Of a DNA stretch of 64,000 bases, positions 52,030 through 60,204 are shown one piece after another. The stretch comes from Arthrobacter sp. CDRTa11 (GTDB lineage Bacteria; Actinomycetota; Actinomycetes; Actinomycetales; Micrococcaceae): contig NZ_CP044532.1 of the NCBI RefSeq assembly GCF_026427775.1, forward strand, positions 620,001 through 684,000, in the 5' to 3' direction. The notes beneath the pieces were generated by a model, which worked only from the letters and a program-made list of their open reading frames with translations, did not search any database and was not told the DNA's origin. Numbering within the stretch: position 1 is the first letter of the stretch; each line of letters begins with the position of its first letter. The translations under genes and the position numbers were made by a program.

Positions 52030-52618
52030 CCCGAACATTTGGCGGGCTGGCAGGCCCGTTCTGATGCGGCTTCCCCATGAGAAGAAGCTGTCCCAGGGTT
52101 ATGAGTTCGCTGCGGAGAGCTTCATCGTCGATGTCGGCCAGGGCCGGATCTATGCCGACGCTGGCAAGTCCTCCGCCGAACAGGGAAACAGCCACCCTGT
52201 GGCGGGTGTCTGGTTCGGGCCCCAGGAGCATCCCACCTAACTGCAAGATGAGCTGGGCTGCCTCGCTGTGCGTCTCGAGGAAGCGGCGGACTTCCGGATC
52301 ATGGCTGAGTGCCGCCACCACTTCCCGTTGGGCGATCACAAGGCCGGAGAGTCCCACGATGGCCGCCTCCTGAGGTGACTGTGAAGTGTCGGCGTCGGCG
52401 ATGATGCGGCGCATCTGTGCGAAGGCGGGCGCGAGGACCGCTTCGATGATGCCTTCCTTGGTCTTGAACTGGTAATAGACGGCGGCTTTCCCGATTCCCA
52501 GGCGATCGGCAATCATCTGCAGGGAGGTCCCGCTGACGCCCCGCTCGGAGAAAAGTTCGAGGGCTGCCGCAACCACTCGGTCGCGTCCCTGGCCTCGCGG
52601 TGCTTTTGGTTTCCCCAC
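52013..52618 (-). CDS. TetR-family transcriptional regulator
   Basis: A 201-residue repressor. The helix-turn-helix is VVAAALELFSERGVSGTSLQMIADRLGIGKAAVYYQFKTKEGIIEAVL near the N terminus; the rest is the helical ligand domain. The start is uncertain: GTG 52618 follows AGGGGGG at four bases, while a TTG at 52699 and a GTG at 52684 extend it by up to 27 residues of poor quality. Its 3' end overlaps that of the convergent levanase by 17 bases. It faces an MMPL transporter across three palindromic operators, so it most likely controls that pump and itself. Confidence 0.88.
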   Translation of the reverse strand: MGKPKAPRGQGRDRVVAAALELFSERGVSGTSLQMIADRLGIGKAAVYYQFKTKEGIIEAVLAPAFAQMRRIIADADTSQSPQEAAIVGLSGLVIAQREVVAALSHDPEVRRFLETHSEAAQLILQLGGMLLGPEPDTRHRVAVSLFGGGLASVGIDPALADIDDEALRSELITLGQLLLMGKPHQNGPASPPNVRVRTAQ

Positions 52619-52702
52619 AGTCCCCCCTGATCGCGGCAGGCACGATACGCCTGCATCCGCTCCTTCGTCCGAAGCACTTGTCACCCATTCTACGCACAAG
52701 TT

Positions 52703-52761
52703 AGCCGAACGGCTTGTAAAAGCTGAGCCGATTGGCTAACTTGATAGTTAGCCAATCGGCT
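52703..52761. promoter_or_regulatory. Three TetR-type operators
   Basis: AGCCGAACGGCT (52703-52714), AGCCGATTGGCT (52726-52737) and AGCCAATCGGCT (52750-52761) share the frame AGCC-N4-GGCT and are spaced 23-24 bp apart. The second and third form an inverted pair over 16 bases. TTGTAA and TAACTT around the second site look like the promoter of the MMPL gene. Confidence 0.65.
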
Positions 52762-52814
52762 TGGATGTGAACGAATCCTCCATCCACACAAAATCCCTTC
52801 CAGGAGGTCCTGTC

Positions 52815-55058
52815 ATGGCTGCTTTTCTGTACCGTTTTGGGCGCTGTATGTTCCGGCGCCGGCGTCTGGTCCTCATCCTGTGGGCCATGGTTCTTGCCGG
52901 GCTTGGTGCTGGCGCCGCAACGTTGTCCGGTCCCGTGTCCAATTCGGTTTCGATTCCAGGTACGGAGTCGCAGCGCGCGCTTGACTTGCTCACGTCGCGA
53001 ACAGGGGCTAACGCAGATTCGGCTACAGCAAGGGTGGTATTTGTCGCGGCCGAGGGCCAGACCCTGGCAACACCGTCAGCGCAGGAGGCAATCCAGACTG
53101 CGGTGAAGAACGTCTCAGAGCTTCCACATGTCAGGGCGGTGGCAGATCCTTTCGTTTCACGCGCGGTTTCGCCCGACGAACGCACGGCGTTCGCGACTGT
53201 CAGCTATGCCGTGAAGGCCTCTGACCTGGGAACGGCGGAGCGTGAAGCGCTCTTCCAAGCAGGCCGCAGTGCCGAGTCCGCCGGCCTGACTGTTGAATTC
53301 GGTGGCGATGCCGTCACGGCATCCCCGGAGCAGAGTGCCACGGAGGGAATTGGCGTCATCATGGCAGCGCTGGTCCTCCTGATCACCTTCGGAGCGCTCG
53401 TCGCGGCCGGACTGCCGTTGCTGACTGCGATTATCAGCGTCGGTGCCGGGATGCTTTGCATCCAGATCGCCAGCGGCTTCTTCGAACTCGGTTCCAACAC
53501 CTCGTCCCTGGCCCTCATGCTCGGCCTGGCCGTGGGAATCGATTACGCCCTGTTCATCGTCTCGCGGTACCGGCATGAGCTGATCGAAGGTCATTCCCCG
53601 GAAGAGGCGGCGGGCCGGGCGGTTGGGACGGCTGGATCGGCCGTCGTGTTCGCAGGGTTGACCGTCATTATCGCCCTCGCCGCGCTGTCTGTGGTGGGCA
53701 TCCCGTTCCTGATGCAGATGGGCCTGGCTGCCGCCGCAACTGTCCTGGGAGCAGTTGCTATTGCTATCACCCTGCTTCCGGCACTGCTGGGCTTCGCCGG
53801 AGAAAGTGTCCTTGGCCGGAAGGGCCGCGCGGCCCGGGCAGCCGGAGGAAACGGAGCGCAGGCGGCAGGGAAGGTCCCTTTGGGGGAGCGGTGGGCCCGT
53901 GGCGTGCTGCGCCACCGCGTCCTGGCGGTGCTGGGTGTCATCATCACGCTCGGCGTCGTGGCAATACCTGCACTGGACATGCGCCTTGGGCTGCCTTCCG
54001 ACGCGACCGCCTCTGCCCGGACCACCGAGCACAAGGCCTACCAGGCCCTGGCTGACGGGTTCGGGGCCGGCTTCAACGGCCCTCTTGTGATCGTTGCCGA
54101 CCTCGCCAATGCTGAGGCTCCCCAGCAGGCGGCACAGACCATTGGCGAGGACCTGTCCAAGATCGCCGGTGTCGCCGTCGTAACCCCGGCGGCGTTCGGT
54201 CAGGGCGGCGACACCGCAGTGATCACCGTGATTCCGAAGAGCGGGCCAGCCAGCGTCCAGACGGAGGACCTTGTCCATACCATCCGTGACGATTCCGGCG
54301 ACTGGCGGTCCCAGACCGGCGCGCAGGTCTACGTGACCGGAACCACCGCTGCAGGCATCGATGTCTCGCAGAAACTCTCTGATGCCCTTGTTCCTTATCT
54401 TGCTGTCATTGTCGGGCTCGCGTTCGTTCTTCTGATGCTCGTCTTCCGCAGCATTCTCATCCCGCTCAAAGCCGTCGGCGGTTTCCTCCTCAGTGTTATG
54501 GCAGCTTTCGGCGCCGTGGTGGCGGTATTCCAGAATGGCTTCGCCGCCAGTATCCTCGGCATCGACAATCCCGGACCCATCATCAGCTTCCTGCCGATCC
54601 TTCTGGTGGGCATCCTCTTTGGCCTCGCCATGGACTATGAAGTATTTCTCGTGACCCGGATACGCGAGGAGCACGTCCATGGCGCGACCGCCGACGAATC
54701 GATCGCCCTCGGATTCCGCCACGGGGCGCGTGTAGTCACGGCCGCGGCCCTGATCATGGTCGGCGTGTTCGCCGGGTTCATCACGGCAACCGAGCCGGTG
54801 GTCAAGTCCATCGGCTTCGCCCTTGCCATCGGCGTATTCGCTGACGCATTCCTGGTACGGATGACCCTGGTTCCTGCCCTGATGTCACTGCTCGGCAACA
54901 GGGCGTACTGGCTGCCCCGGTGGTTTGAGCGTGTCCTGCCCGACCTTGATGCGGAAGGCAGCAACCTCACCAAATCCCTTGACACGGCGCCCGCGACATC
55001 AGCACCCGTCAGCAATAACGACGGGAACGACCGGGAACCTGCGGCATTGCGGCACTGA
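52815..55058 (+). CDS. MMPL/RND-type transporter
   Basis: A 747-residue exporter with twelve predicted membrane segments in two halves. Segment 1 (VLILWAMVLAGLGAGAATLSG) and a 130-residue extracytoplasmic domain lead into five segments; this pattern repeats from about residue 385. The paired MmpL proton-relay motifs GIDYALFIVSRYRHEL and AMDYEVFLVTRIREEH are both intact. The ATG at 52815 follows AGGAGG at eight bases. It exports lipids or drugs by proton motive force. Divergent TetR control fits an inducible efflux pump. Confidence 0.92.
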   Translation: MAAFLYRFGRCMFRRRRLVLILWAMVLAGLGAGAATLSGPVSNSVSIPGTESQRALDLLTSRTGANADSATARVVFVAAEGQTLATPSAQEAIQTAVKNVSELPHVRAVADPFVSRAVSPDERTAFATVSYAVKASDLGTAEREALFQAGRSAESAGLTVEFGGDAVTASPEQSATEGIGVIMAALVLLITFGALVAAGLPLLTAIISVGAGMLCIQIASGFFELGSNTSSLALMLGLAVGIDYALFIVSRYRHELIEGHSPEEAAGRAVGTAGSAVVFAGLTVIIALAALSVVGIPFLMQMGLAAAATVLGAVAIAITLLPALLGFAGESVLGRKGRAARAAGGNGAQAAGKVPLGERWARGVLRHRVLAVLGVIITLGVVAIPALDMRLGLPSDATASARTTEHKAYQALADGFGAGFNGPLVIVADLANAEAPQQAAQTIGEDLSKIAGVAVVTPAAFGQGGDTAVITVIPKSGPASVQTEDLVHTIRDDSGDWRSQTGAQVYVTGTTAAGIDVSQKLSDALVPYLAVIVGLAFVLLMLVFRSILIPLKAVGGFLLSVMAAFGAVVAVFQNGFAASILGIDNPGPIISFLPILLVGILFGLAMDYEVFLVTRIREEHVHGATADESIALGFRHGARVVTAAALIMVGVFAGFITATEPVVKSIGFALAIGVFADAFLVRMTLVPALMSLLGNRAYWLPRWFERVLPDLDAEGSNLTKSLDTAPATSAPVSNNDGNDREPAALRH

Positions 55059-55111
55059 TCCAAGACCGGCTTGCTCGACGGCGGTGGCAGTGAACCCCTG
55101 TAAAGGACCTC

Positions 55112-55543
55112 CTACAGATACTTATTGTAGGCTTCCCTGAACTTGAGCAGGATGCCGTACTGCGAGTCGGGATCGGCCGGGTCCAGGGTGAACTCGCTGA
55201 TCAGCGCACCTTGCCCGTTGTACTCCTTCTCATCGATGCGGACGCCCCATTCATAGTTGCCGTCCTCGGCGAGCTGGCCGTTGGCATGCCACTTCTTGCG
55301 ATTGCCGTGCATGGCGCCAAGGCGGCAGGTGAACTGCGCACGCAGCTGCCCCTGCTCGTCCCAGCTGCGCGACAGGCCGTCACTGAGGCCATCCTTGTAT
55401 GTCGTTTCGCTCTCGATGGCTCCGTTCGGAAAGCGCCACACTTGGATTCCGGTGAATGGCTCATCGTTCCAGGTCTGAAGTTGGCCCTCCCACTCGAGAT
55501 CGTCGCCTTCGACGCGCGGCAACGATGGGGATCTACTGTCCAT
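55112..55543 (-). CDS. YwqK/MORN-like repeat protein
   Basis: A 143-residue soluble protein with four or five short repeats of the YwqK/MORN-variant kind: FTGIQVWRFPNGAIESETTYKDGLSDGLSRSWDEQGQL, RLGAMHGNRKKWHANGQLAEDGNYEWGVRIDEKEYNGQGALI. The YwqK family has been named as antitoxins of YwqJ-type deaminase toxins, but no toxin gene is next to it, so here it is an orphan. GGAGG lies nine bases before the ATG at 55543. It is possibly co-transcribed with the lipoprotein gene upstream (30 bases apart). Confidence 0.8.
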   Translation of the reverse strand: MDSRSPSLPRVEGDDLEWEGQLQTWNDEPFTGIQVWRFPNGAIESETTYKDGLSDGLSRSWDEQGQLRAQFTCRLGAMHGNRKKWHANGQLAEDGNYEWGVRIDEKEYNGQGALISEFTLDPADPDSQYGILLKFREAYNKYL

Positions 55544-55573
55544 ACTTGAGGTCCTCCGGGAGGTGTTGTGTGC

Positions 55574-56170
55574 TCACTCTGCGGCCGGTTCAGCACTTAC
55601 CGGCGGGAATCCGCCAGTCGGATAGACCGTGATTCCGGTGATTTGGGCAGGCACCTCCGGTCCCACCAGGACAAAGTTCTTGACCTCCAGGGGCGAGGCA
55701 TCATCGAGGTAGGCATCCGAGAGCTCAATGAACCTGTTGAACACTTCGGATGGAGCATCCGGGGGGAGCATGCGGCGCAGATCATCGACATAGGGGCTGG
55801 CCCCTTCGTACTTCAATTCCTTGCCCTCAGGAGTGTAAATTCTCAGCGAATACATGTTGATGGCCTTGGTTCCTTCCCGGTTATCAACTGCTGCCGAGAT
55901 GTAGGTGACCGGCGGGGCGCCCACCATCGTCCGGAGCTCCTCAATATCGGAGGCTGCCGGCCCCGGCACCTGCAGGGTGCCGGTGCCGCCGCCGTCGGCC
56001 GTGAAAGTGTACGTGCCGGGGCCCGTGAATGGCCGAGGTTCTGAGGAAGCGGTCGCCGCACCCGTGGGAACCGGTGATGCGTGTTGCGTGGCGTCCACAG
56101 TGGATCCGCCATCGCAGCCCGTAAGTGCGATGAGCAGCGCCGACCCAGCCAAAGCAAGACGAGCTTTCAC
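55574..56170 (-). CDS. Predicted lipoprotein, unknown function
   Basis: A 198-residue lipoprotein. The signal (KARLALAGSALLIALTGC) ends in a lipobox, followed by a Ser/Thr/Ala/Pro linker. The globular part opens GPGTYTFTADGGGTGTLQVPG and then reads like a small alpha/beta domain: VTYISAAVDNREGTKAINMYSLRIYTPEGKELKY. I do not recognise the family. The GTG start at 56170 has AAAGG eight bases upstream; a longer reading to 56287 would push the signal peptide 39 residues inside. It lies just upstream of the YwqK-like gene on the same strand. Confidence 0.75.
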   Translation of the reverse strand: MKARLALAGSALLIALTGCDGGSTVDATQHASPVPTGAATASSEPRPFTGPGTYTFTADGGGTGTLQVPGPAASDIEELRTMVGAPPVTYISAAVDNREGTKAINMYSLRIYTPEGKELKYEGASPYVDDLRRMLPPDAPSEVFNRFIELSDAYLDDASPLEVKNFVLVGPEVPAQITGITVYPTGGFPPVSAEPAAE

Positions 56171-56391
56171 TGATCTGCCTTTCAGATACGTCAAGGCGCG
56201 CGCACCACCAGGAGGTGTAGCTAAATCCTCGATATAAAAAAGTCTAGAACAGGGCCTTATCAGAAACACGCGTCCCTCCATTCCCACACTCTAAGGGGCA
56301 TCCAGGACGTGAATCTGCTCACTAACCCGGATTTTTCGGGCCACATTTGACGAAGGCCAAACCGATATGGCACGCGCGCGCGATTGCGGTA

Positions 56392-56405
56392 TGTAAGCGC
56401 TTGCA
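56392..56405. promoter_or_regulatory. CcpA/LacI-type palindrome upstream of levansucrase
   Basis: TGTAAGCGCTTGCA fits the catabolite-responsive consensus TG-N-AA-N-CG-N-TT-N-CA perfectly. It is 257 bases upstream of the levansucrase start, and nearly identical to the site at 63368-63381. Confidence 0.6.
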
Positions 56406-56544
56406 TTTGTTCACGCTCACATCAATTTTGGCCCTCCGAAACCCAGGTTTGAAAGGCCGGCGGAGGCTGCATAACGTGGAGGCAGGCCAGGAAAGCAGTA
56501 CCACCTGGACCACATTGCGGGGCCCTACCCATGCCCCCAACCCC

Positions 56545-56585
56545 TCGACACAACGGCGTCCTCGATGACGCCTGCCGTGTTGTCG
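56545..56585 (+). promoter_or_regulatory. Leader hairpin of levansucrase
   Basis: GGCGTC (56555-56560) pairs with GACGCC (56567-56572) around CTCGAT. Outside it, CGACACAACGG pairs imperfectly with CCGTGTTGTCG. It lies about 75 bases before the start codon and could stabilise or control the message. Confidence 0.5.
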
Positions 56586-56661
56586 GGTCCGCCGGAGTTT
56601 CAAGGGCCAGGGCACCTGCCCGTCTTCCACGAATAGTTACAACTCCGCGAGAAGAGCAAAC

Positions 56662-58257
56662 ATGCACAAGCACCCCAATTCACCCCGGATGCTGCGGTGG
56701 CGTTCTGCCGCCGCAGCTCTGGCGGCGGCCGTTGCCGCGTCGGCCTTCCTGGCCGTTCCGTCGGCCCAGGCCAACGAACCATCTGATCCGCCGGCCACAC
56801 AGCAGATGCCGGCCCCGACCCCCGGCTTCCCGCTCCCCACGACGCACACACAGCAGGCCCATGATCCGGCGTCGGACTTCACCGCAAAGTGGACCCGCGC
56901 GGACGCCAAGCAGATCATGGCCCAGAGCGATTCCACCGTGGCTCCCGGCCAAAACTCCATGAGCCCGGACGTCACCATGCCGGAGATCCCCGAGGATTTC
57001 CCCACCATGAACGAGGACGTCTGGGTCTGGGACACCTGGTCCCTGACCGACGAGCACGCAAACCAGATCAGCTACAAAGGCTGGGACGTCATCTTCGCGC
57101 TCGTGGCGGACCGTCACGCCGGCTACGGCTTTGACCAGCGCCACTGGAACGCCCGGATCGGCTACTTCTTCCGCAAGACCAATGCAGACCCCGCCACTGA
57201 CAAGTGGAACTACGGCGGCCACATGTTTGCCGAGGGTGCCTCCATCGGCAACACCGAATGGTCAGGGTCCACCCGGCTGATGCAGGGTGACCAGGTCAAC
57301 GTCTTCTACACGGCAACCACCTTCTACGACGTGGCCGAGCGCAACGCAGGCGGCGGCGGAATCGCCCCCGATGCGGCCATCGCCAAGGCGCTGGGCAGCA
57401 TCCACGCCGACAAGAACGGCGTTACCTTCGACGGCTTCGAGCACACCAAACTGCTGGAACCCGAGGGCAAGATGTACCAGACAAAGGAACAGAACCCGGG
57501 TTTCGCCTTCCGTGATCCCTACACCTTCGCGGACCCGGCGCACCCCGGCAAGACCTTTATGGTCTTCGAAGGCAACACCGGCGGCACCCGCGGCGAATAC
57601 CGCTGCGAGCAGGAGGACCTGGGTTACCAGCCGGGCGATCCGAACGCTGAAAGCCTGGAGCAGGTCAACAACACCGGCGCCTGGTTCCAGACTGCCAACG
57701 TGGGCCTTGCTGTGGCCGAGAACAAGGACCTGACCAAGTGGTCCTTCCTGCCGCCCATCCTGTCGGCCAACTGCGTCAACGACCAGACCGAACGCCCGCA
57801 GATCTTCATCCAGAACGAAAATGGCAAGAACAAGTACTACCTGTTCACCATCAGCCACCAGTTCACCTACGCTGCCGGAATGCGCGGCCCCGACGGCGTC
57901 TACGGCTTTGTGGGCGACGGCATCCGCTCCGACTACCAGCCGATGAACAACAGCGGCCTGGCCCTGGGTTCCCCGACCGACCTGAACATGCCGGCCAACG
58001 CCCCGGAAGGTCCTAACCCGCTCCAGAACGGCCGCCAGTTCCAGGCCTACTCGCACTACGTGCAGCCCGGTGGCCTGGTGCAGTCCTTCATCGACAACGT
58101 GAACGGTGTCCGTGGTGGATCGCTGTCACCCACCGTGAAAATCAACTTCCGCGACGGTATCTCGCAGGTTGACCGCACGTTCGGCCAGAACGGCCTCGGC
58201 CCGTTCGGCTACCTGCCCACTAACCTCAACGTAGGCGGTGCCGGCCACTACAAGTGA
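56662..58257 (+). CDS. Secreted levansucrase (GH68)
   Basis: A 531-residue secreted enzyme that transfers fructose from sucrose to levan. The signal peptide ends near AVPSAQA; a Pro/Thr-rich stretch of about 40 residues precedes the catalytic propeller. The catalytic triad is complete: nucleophile Asp124 in VWVWDTW, transition-state Asp285 in FRDPYTF and acid/base Glu377 in DQTERPQ. The sequence type (EPEGKMYQTKEQNPGFAFRDP) is that of actinobacterial and Gram-negative levansucrases. The reading start ATG at 56662 follows GCGAGAAGAGC. It supplies levan to the secreted GH32 encoded at 48298-52029, and the palindrome at 56392 suggests sugar control. Confidence 0.95.
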   Translation: MHKHPNSPRMLRWRSAAAALAAAVAASAFLAVPSAQANEPSDPPATQQMPAPTPGFPLPTTHTQQAHDPASDFTAKWTRADAKQIMAQSDSTVAPGQNSMSPDVTMPEIPEDFPTMNEDVWVWDTWSLTDEHANQISYKGWDVIFALVADRHAGYGFDQRHWNARIGYFFRKTNADPATDKWNYGGHMFAEGASIGNTEWSGSTRLMQGDQVNVFYTATTFYDVAERNAGGGGIAPDAAIAKALGSIHADKNGVTFDGFEHTKLLEPEGKMYQTKEQNPGFAFRDPYTFADPAHPGKTFMVFEGNTGGTRGEYRCEQEDLGYQPGDPNAESLEQVNNTGAWFQTANVGLAVAENKDLTKWSFLPPILSANCVNDQTERPQIFIQNENGKNKYYLFTISHQFTYAAGMRGPDGVYGFVGDGIRSDYQPMNNSGLALGSPTDLNMPANAPEGPNPLQNGRQFQAYSHYVQPGGLVQSFIDNVNGVRGGSLSPTVKINFRDGISQVDRTFGQNGLGPFGYLPTNLNVGGAGHYK

Positions 58258-58314
58258 CCGGCAAGCTCGGTGGCCAGCGCCCTGACGGGGCGCATTGGAT
58301 AATGCCTTGAGTAA

Positions 58315-58350
58315 ATGGGGACGTCCGCGACTTTGCGCGGGCGTCCCCAT
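58315..58350 (+). terminator. Hairpin downstream of levansucrase
   Basis: ATGGGGACGTCCGCG pairs with CGCGGGCGTCCCCAT around a five-base loop, with one mismatch in a 15-bp stem. It lacks a long T tract, so it may be a terminator of the GC-rich, U-poor type. Confidence 0.7.
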
Positions 58351-58364
58351 GTTCGTCTTCAGCT

Positions 58365-58402
58365 ATGACAGGTCTTCCGCTCTTAACGGAAGGACCTGTC
58401 AT
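58365..58402. terminator. Second hairpin downstream of levansucrase
   Basis: ATGACAGGTCTTCCG pairs with CGGAAGGACCTGTCAT around CTCTTAA with a single bulge. It follows the hairpin at 58315-58350 and lies 78 bases before the Asp23-family operon. Confidence 0.6.
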
Positions 58403-58479
58403 TCGGAGTTGCGGTGGATTCGACGCACGTTGTCACATGCAGGGGATAGGGTTGGGATCAACAGAAGGGGGAGTGCCTG

Positions 58480-58968
58480 ATGGAATACCAGAACCCACAA
58501 CCCGATGCGGTTGTCCGTAACCACGCCGCCGCAAGTCCTGCGCAGCCACCGGTTCCGGGCCACGGCCGCACCGTCATCTCTGAAACTGCCGTTGCCAAGG
58601 TCGCCGGCATTGCCGCCCGCGCCATACCCGGTGTCTACTCGCTGGGTTCCGGGTCCTCCCGTGCGCTCGGCGCCATCCGGGACGCCGTTGGCAGCTCGGA
58701 CCATGCTGCAGGCGTCCACGCAGAGGTGGGCGAGACGCAGGTGGCAGTGGACATCAACCTGGTTGCCACCTATGGCACGCCCCTGCATTCGCTGGCAGAT
58801 CAGGTCAGGTCTGCCGTTTACCGGGCCGTCGAAGAGCTGGTGGGACTTCAGGTCATTGAGGTAAACGTTGAAATCACGGACGTTTATGTGGCGCCGCCGG
58901 TGAAATCCCCAGCTGGGACCGGAACCGCCGGGGCAGTGGGCACCACCGAAAGAGAGGGACTCCTGTGA
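58480..58968 (+). CDS. Asp23/Gls24-family envelope stress protein
   Basis: A 162-residue member of the alkaline-shock protein 23 family. The core reads TVISETAVAKVAGIAARAIPGVYSLGSG, then VHAEVGETQVAVDINLVATYGTPLHSLADQVRSAVYRAVEELVGLQVIEVNVEITDVYV. The flanks are disordered. In firmicutes Asp23 lies at the membrane and is tied to it by AmaP; here the small membrane proteins encoded next would play that role. GGGGAG precedes the ATG. It is the first gene of a five-gene overlapping operon to 60812. Confidence 0.9.
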   Translation: MEYQNPQPDAVVRNHAAASPAQPPVPGHGRTVISETAVAKVAGIAARAIPGVYSLGSGSSRALGAIRDAVGSSDHAAGVHAEVGETQVAVDINLVATYGTPLHSLADQVRSAVYRAVEELVGLQVIEVNVEITDVYVAPPVKSPAGTGTAGAVGTTEREGLL

Positions 58969-59156
58969 ACCTGACCGTCGTGGGAATCGCCATTGGCGCC
59001 TTCGTAGCCTTTATGTCCTTTGAGTTCGGGCTTTGGGGCTTCCTGGTTTCGCTGCTCTTTATGGCTATTGGTGCCCTGCTGGGCCGCGCCGCCGAAGGGA
59101 AACTGGATCTTCGCGGCGTCCTGGATGCCATCACCGGCCGGCGCTCCTCGTCATGA
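58965..59156 (+). CDS. Small two-helix membrane protein (DUF2273-like)
   Basis: A 63-residue protein with two hydrophobic helices (LTVVGIAIGAFVAFMSFEFG and FLVSLLFMAIGALLGRAAEG) and a basic C terminus. GTG start 58965 overlaps the upstream stop. Small DUF2273 proteins accompany Asp23 homologues in other bacteria. Confidence 0.8.
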   Translation: MNLTVVGIAIGAFVAFMSFEFGLWGFLVSLLFMAIGALLGRAAEGKLDLRGVLDAITGRRSSS

Positions 59157-59533
59157 GCTCGCCGGCACCGGCCTTACCCGGGCAGGTATTGAACGGCCAT
59201 AACCGCATCAGCACTCAAGCCCTGACCAGCCTTGCCAAGGCAGCGGCCGCTGATGCGCTGGGCGTGGACGCCCAGGATATCCGGGCAGACTGGTCCGACG
59301 ACGACGGCCTGCTTGCGCTGTCTCTCGTCGCACCTATCAAAATCCCGCCGCTCAAGGCAGTGGCACGGGACCCCGGCCGCGTGGCCGCCTTCGGAGGAAC
59401 CATCAGGGACCGGGCAGTCACGGCCAAGGCGCAGATCCTGGCAACTGTAGCCGCCCTCAGTGGCGCCAGCCTGAGCAGGGTGGACATTCGGATCAGCGGT
59501 GCCCGGATCAGCGAAGGAGGCCGCGTCCAGTGA
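59153..59533 (+). CDS. Second Asp23-like operon protein
   Basis: A 126-residue soluble protein. It resembles a diverged Asp23-type domain: HNRISTQALTSLAKAAAADALGVDAQDIRADWSDDDGLLALSLVAPIKIPPL, then a long helix and RVDIRISGARIS. ATG 59153 overlaps the upstream stop (ATGA); the downstream GTG 59530 overlaps its stop. Function is inferred from the operon only. Confidence 0.75.
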   Translation: MSSPAPALPGQVLNGHNRISTQALTSLAKAAAADALGVDAQDIRADWSDDDGLLALSLVAPIKIPPLKAVARDPGRVAAFGGTIRDRAVTAKAQILATVAALSGASLSRVDIRISGARISEGGRVQ

Positions 59534-60204
59534 GGCAGGGGCAGGATGACCTGGTGTCAGTGAACTTACGGCCACGTCGGCAGGACAGGGAGAACCCGGG
59601 CGCAGAAGAACAGGGGCCGGATATGCGGCGGATCCTGCACCGCGAGACCCATTCATCCCGTGCAGCAGTTGCCACGCTGGCTGCCGTCCTGGTGATGGTG
59701 CTGGCTGCCTATGGCCTTCTCGAGGCTGCGGTGCACGCTATTGGGCAGCCGGCGTGGCTGATCGAACCCCAGTTGGCTGCGGAGCGCATCGTGGCGCTGC
59801 CGGCTGGACTGCCGCCCTTGCTGCTCGGCGCCCTGGGGGCAGTCCTTGCGATGGTGGGGCTGTTTTTCTTCCTCAACGCTGTTCTTCCCGGCAGGCGTGC
59901 CAGGCATGTGCTGGTCGGCCCCGGCCCGGATCCGGAAAACACGCCGGCAGTGGTGGTGGATGATGAGGTCATTGCTTCAGCGCTTGCCCGCAGCGCCCGG
60001 CTCGCCGCGAACGTTACGCCCGAGCAGGTCATGGTGGTGGTCTCCAGGCGCCAGGTCATCGTGAATGTCCGGCCCACGTCAGGGGTGCCCGTGGATGAAA
60101 CCGCCGTCCTCGCCGCAGTTCAGGAAGAACTTGGCCAAATGGCACTGGTTCCGTCACCTGAGGTGCAGGTCAATGTCGCCACATCGGGGGTGATTGGCGC
60201 ATGA
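59530..60204 (+). CDS. DUF6286-type membrane protein
   Basis: A 224-residue protein. A charged cytoplasmic N terminus (about 40 residues) leads to two membrane segments (AVATLAAVLVMVLAAYGLLEAAVHAIG and LLGALGAVLAMVGLFFFLNAVL) separated by about 35 residues, then a soluble C-terminal domain (VVDDEVIASALARSARLAANVTPEQVMVVVSRRQVIVNVRPTSG). The domain matches proteins annotated DUF6286 beside Asp23 genes in actinobacteria. The GTG at 59530 has AAGGAGG ten bases upstream. Confidence 0.78.
   Translation: MRQGQDDLVSVNLRPRRQDRENPGAEEQGPDMRRILHRETHSSRAAVATLAAVLVMVLAAYGLLEAAVHAIGQPAWLIEPQLAAERIVALPAGLPPLLLGALGAVLAMVGLFFFLNAVLPGRRARHVLVGPGPDPENTPAVVVDDEVIASALARSARLAANVTPEQVMVVVSRRQVIVNVRPTSGVPVDETAVLAAVQEELGQMALVPSPEVQVNVATSGVIGA

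Larger units (their letters stand above)
56171..56661. promoter_or_regulatory. Long regulatory interval upstream of levansucrase
   Basis: 491 bp between the divergent lipoprotein gene and levansucrase. It contains an AT-rich promoter-like patch (56225-56245, reading left), a CcpA/LacI-type palindrome at 56392-56405 and a leader hairpin at 56545-56585. Weak open frames here are not convincing genes. Confidence 0.6.
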
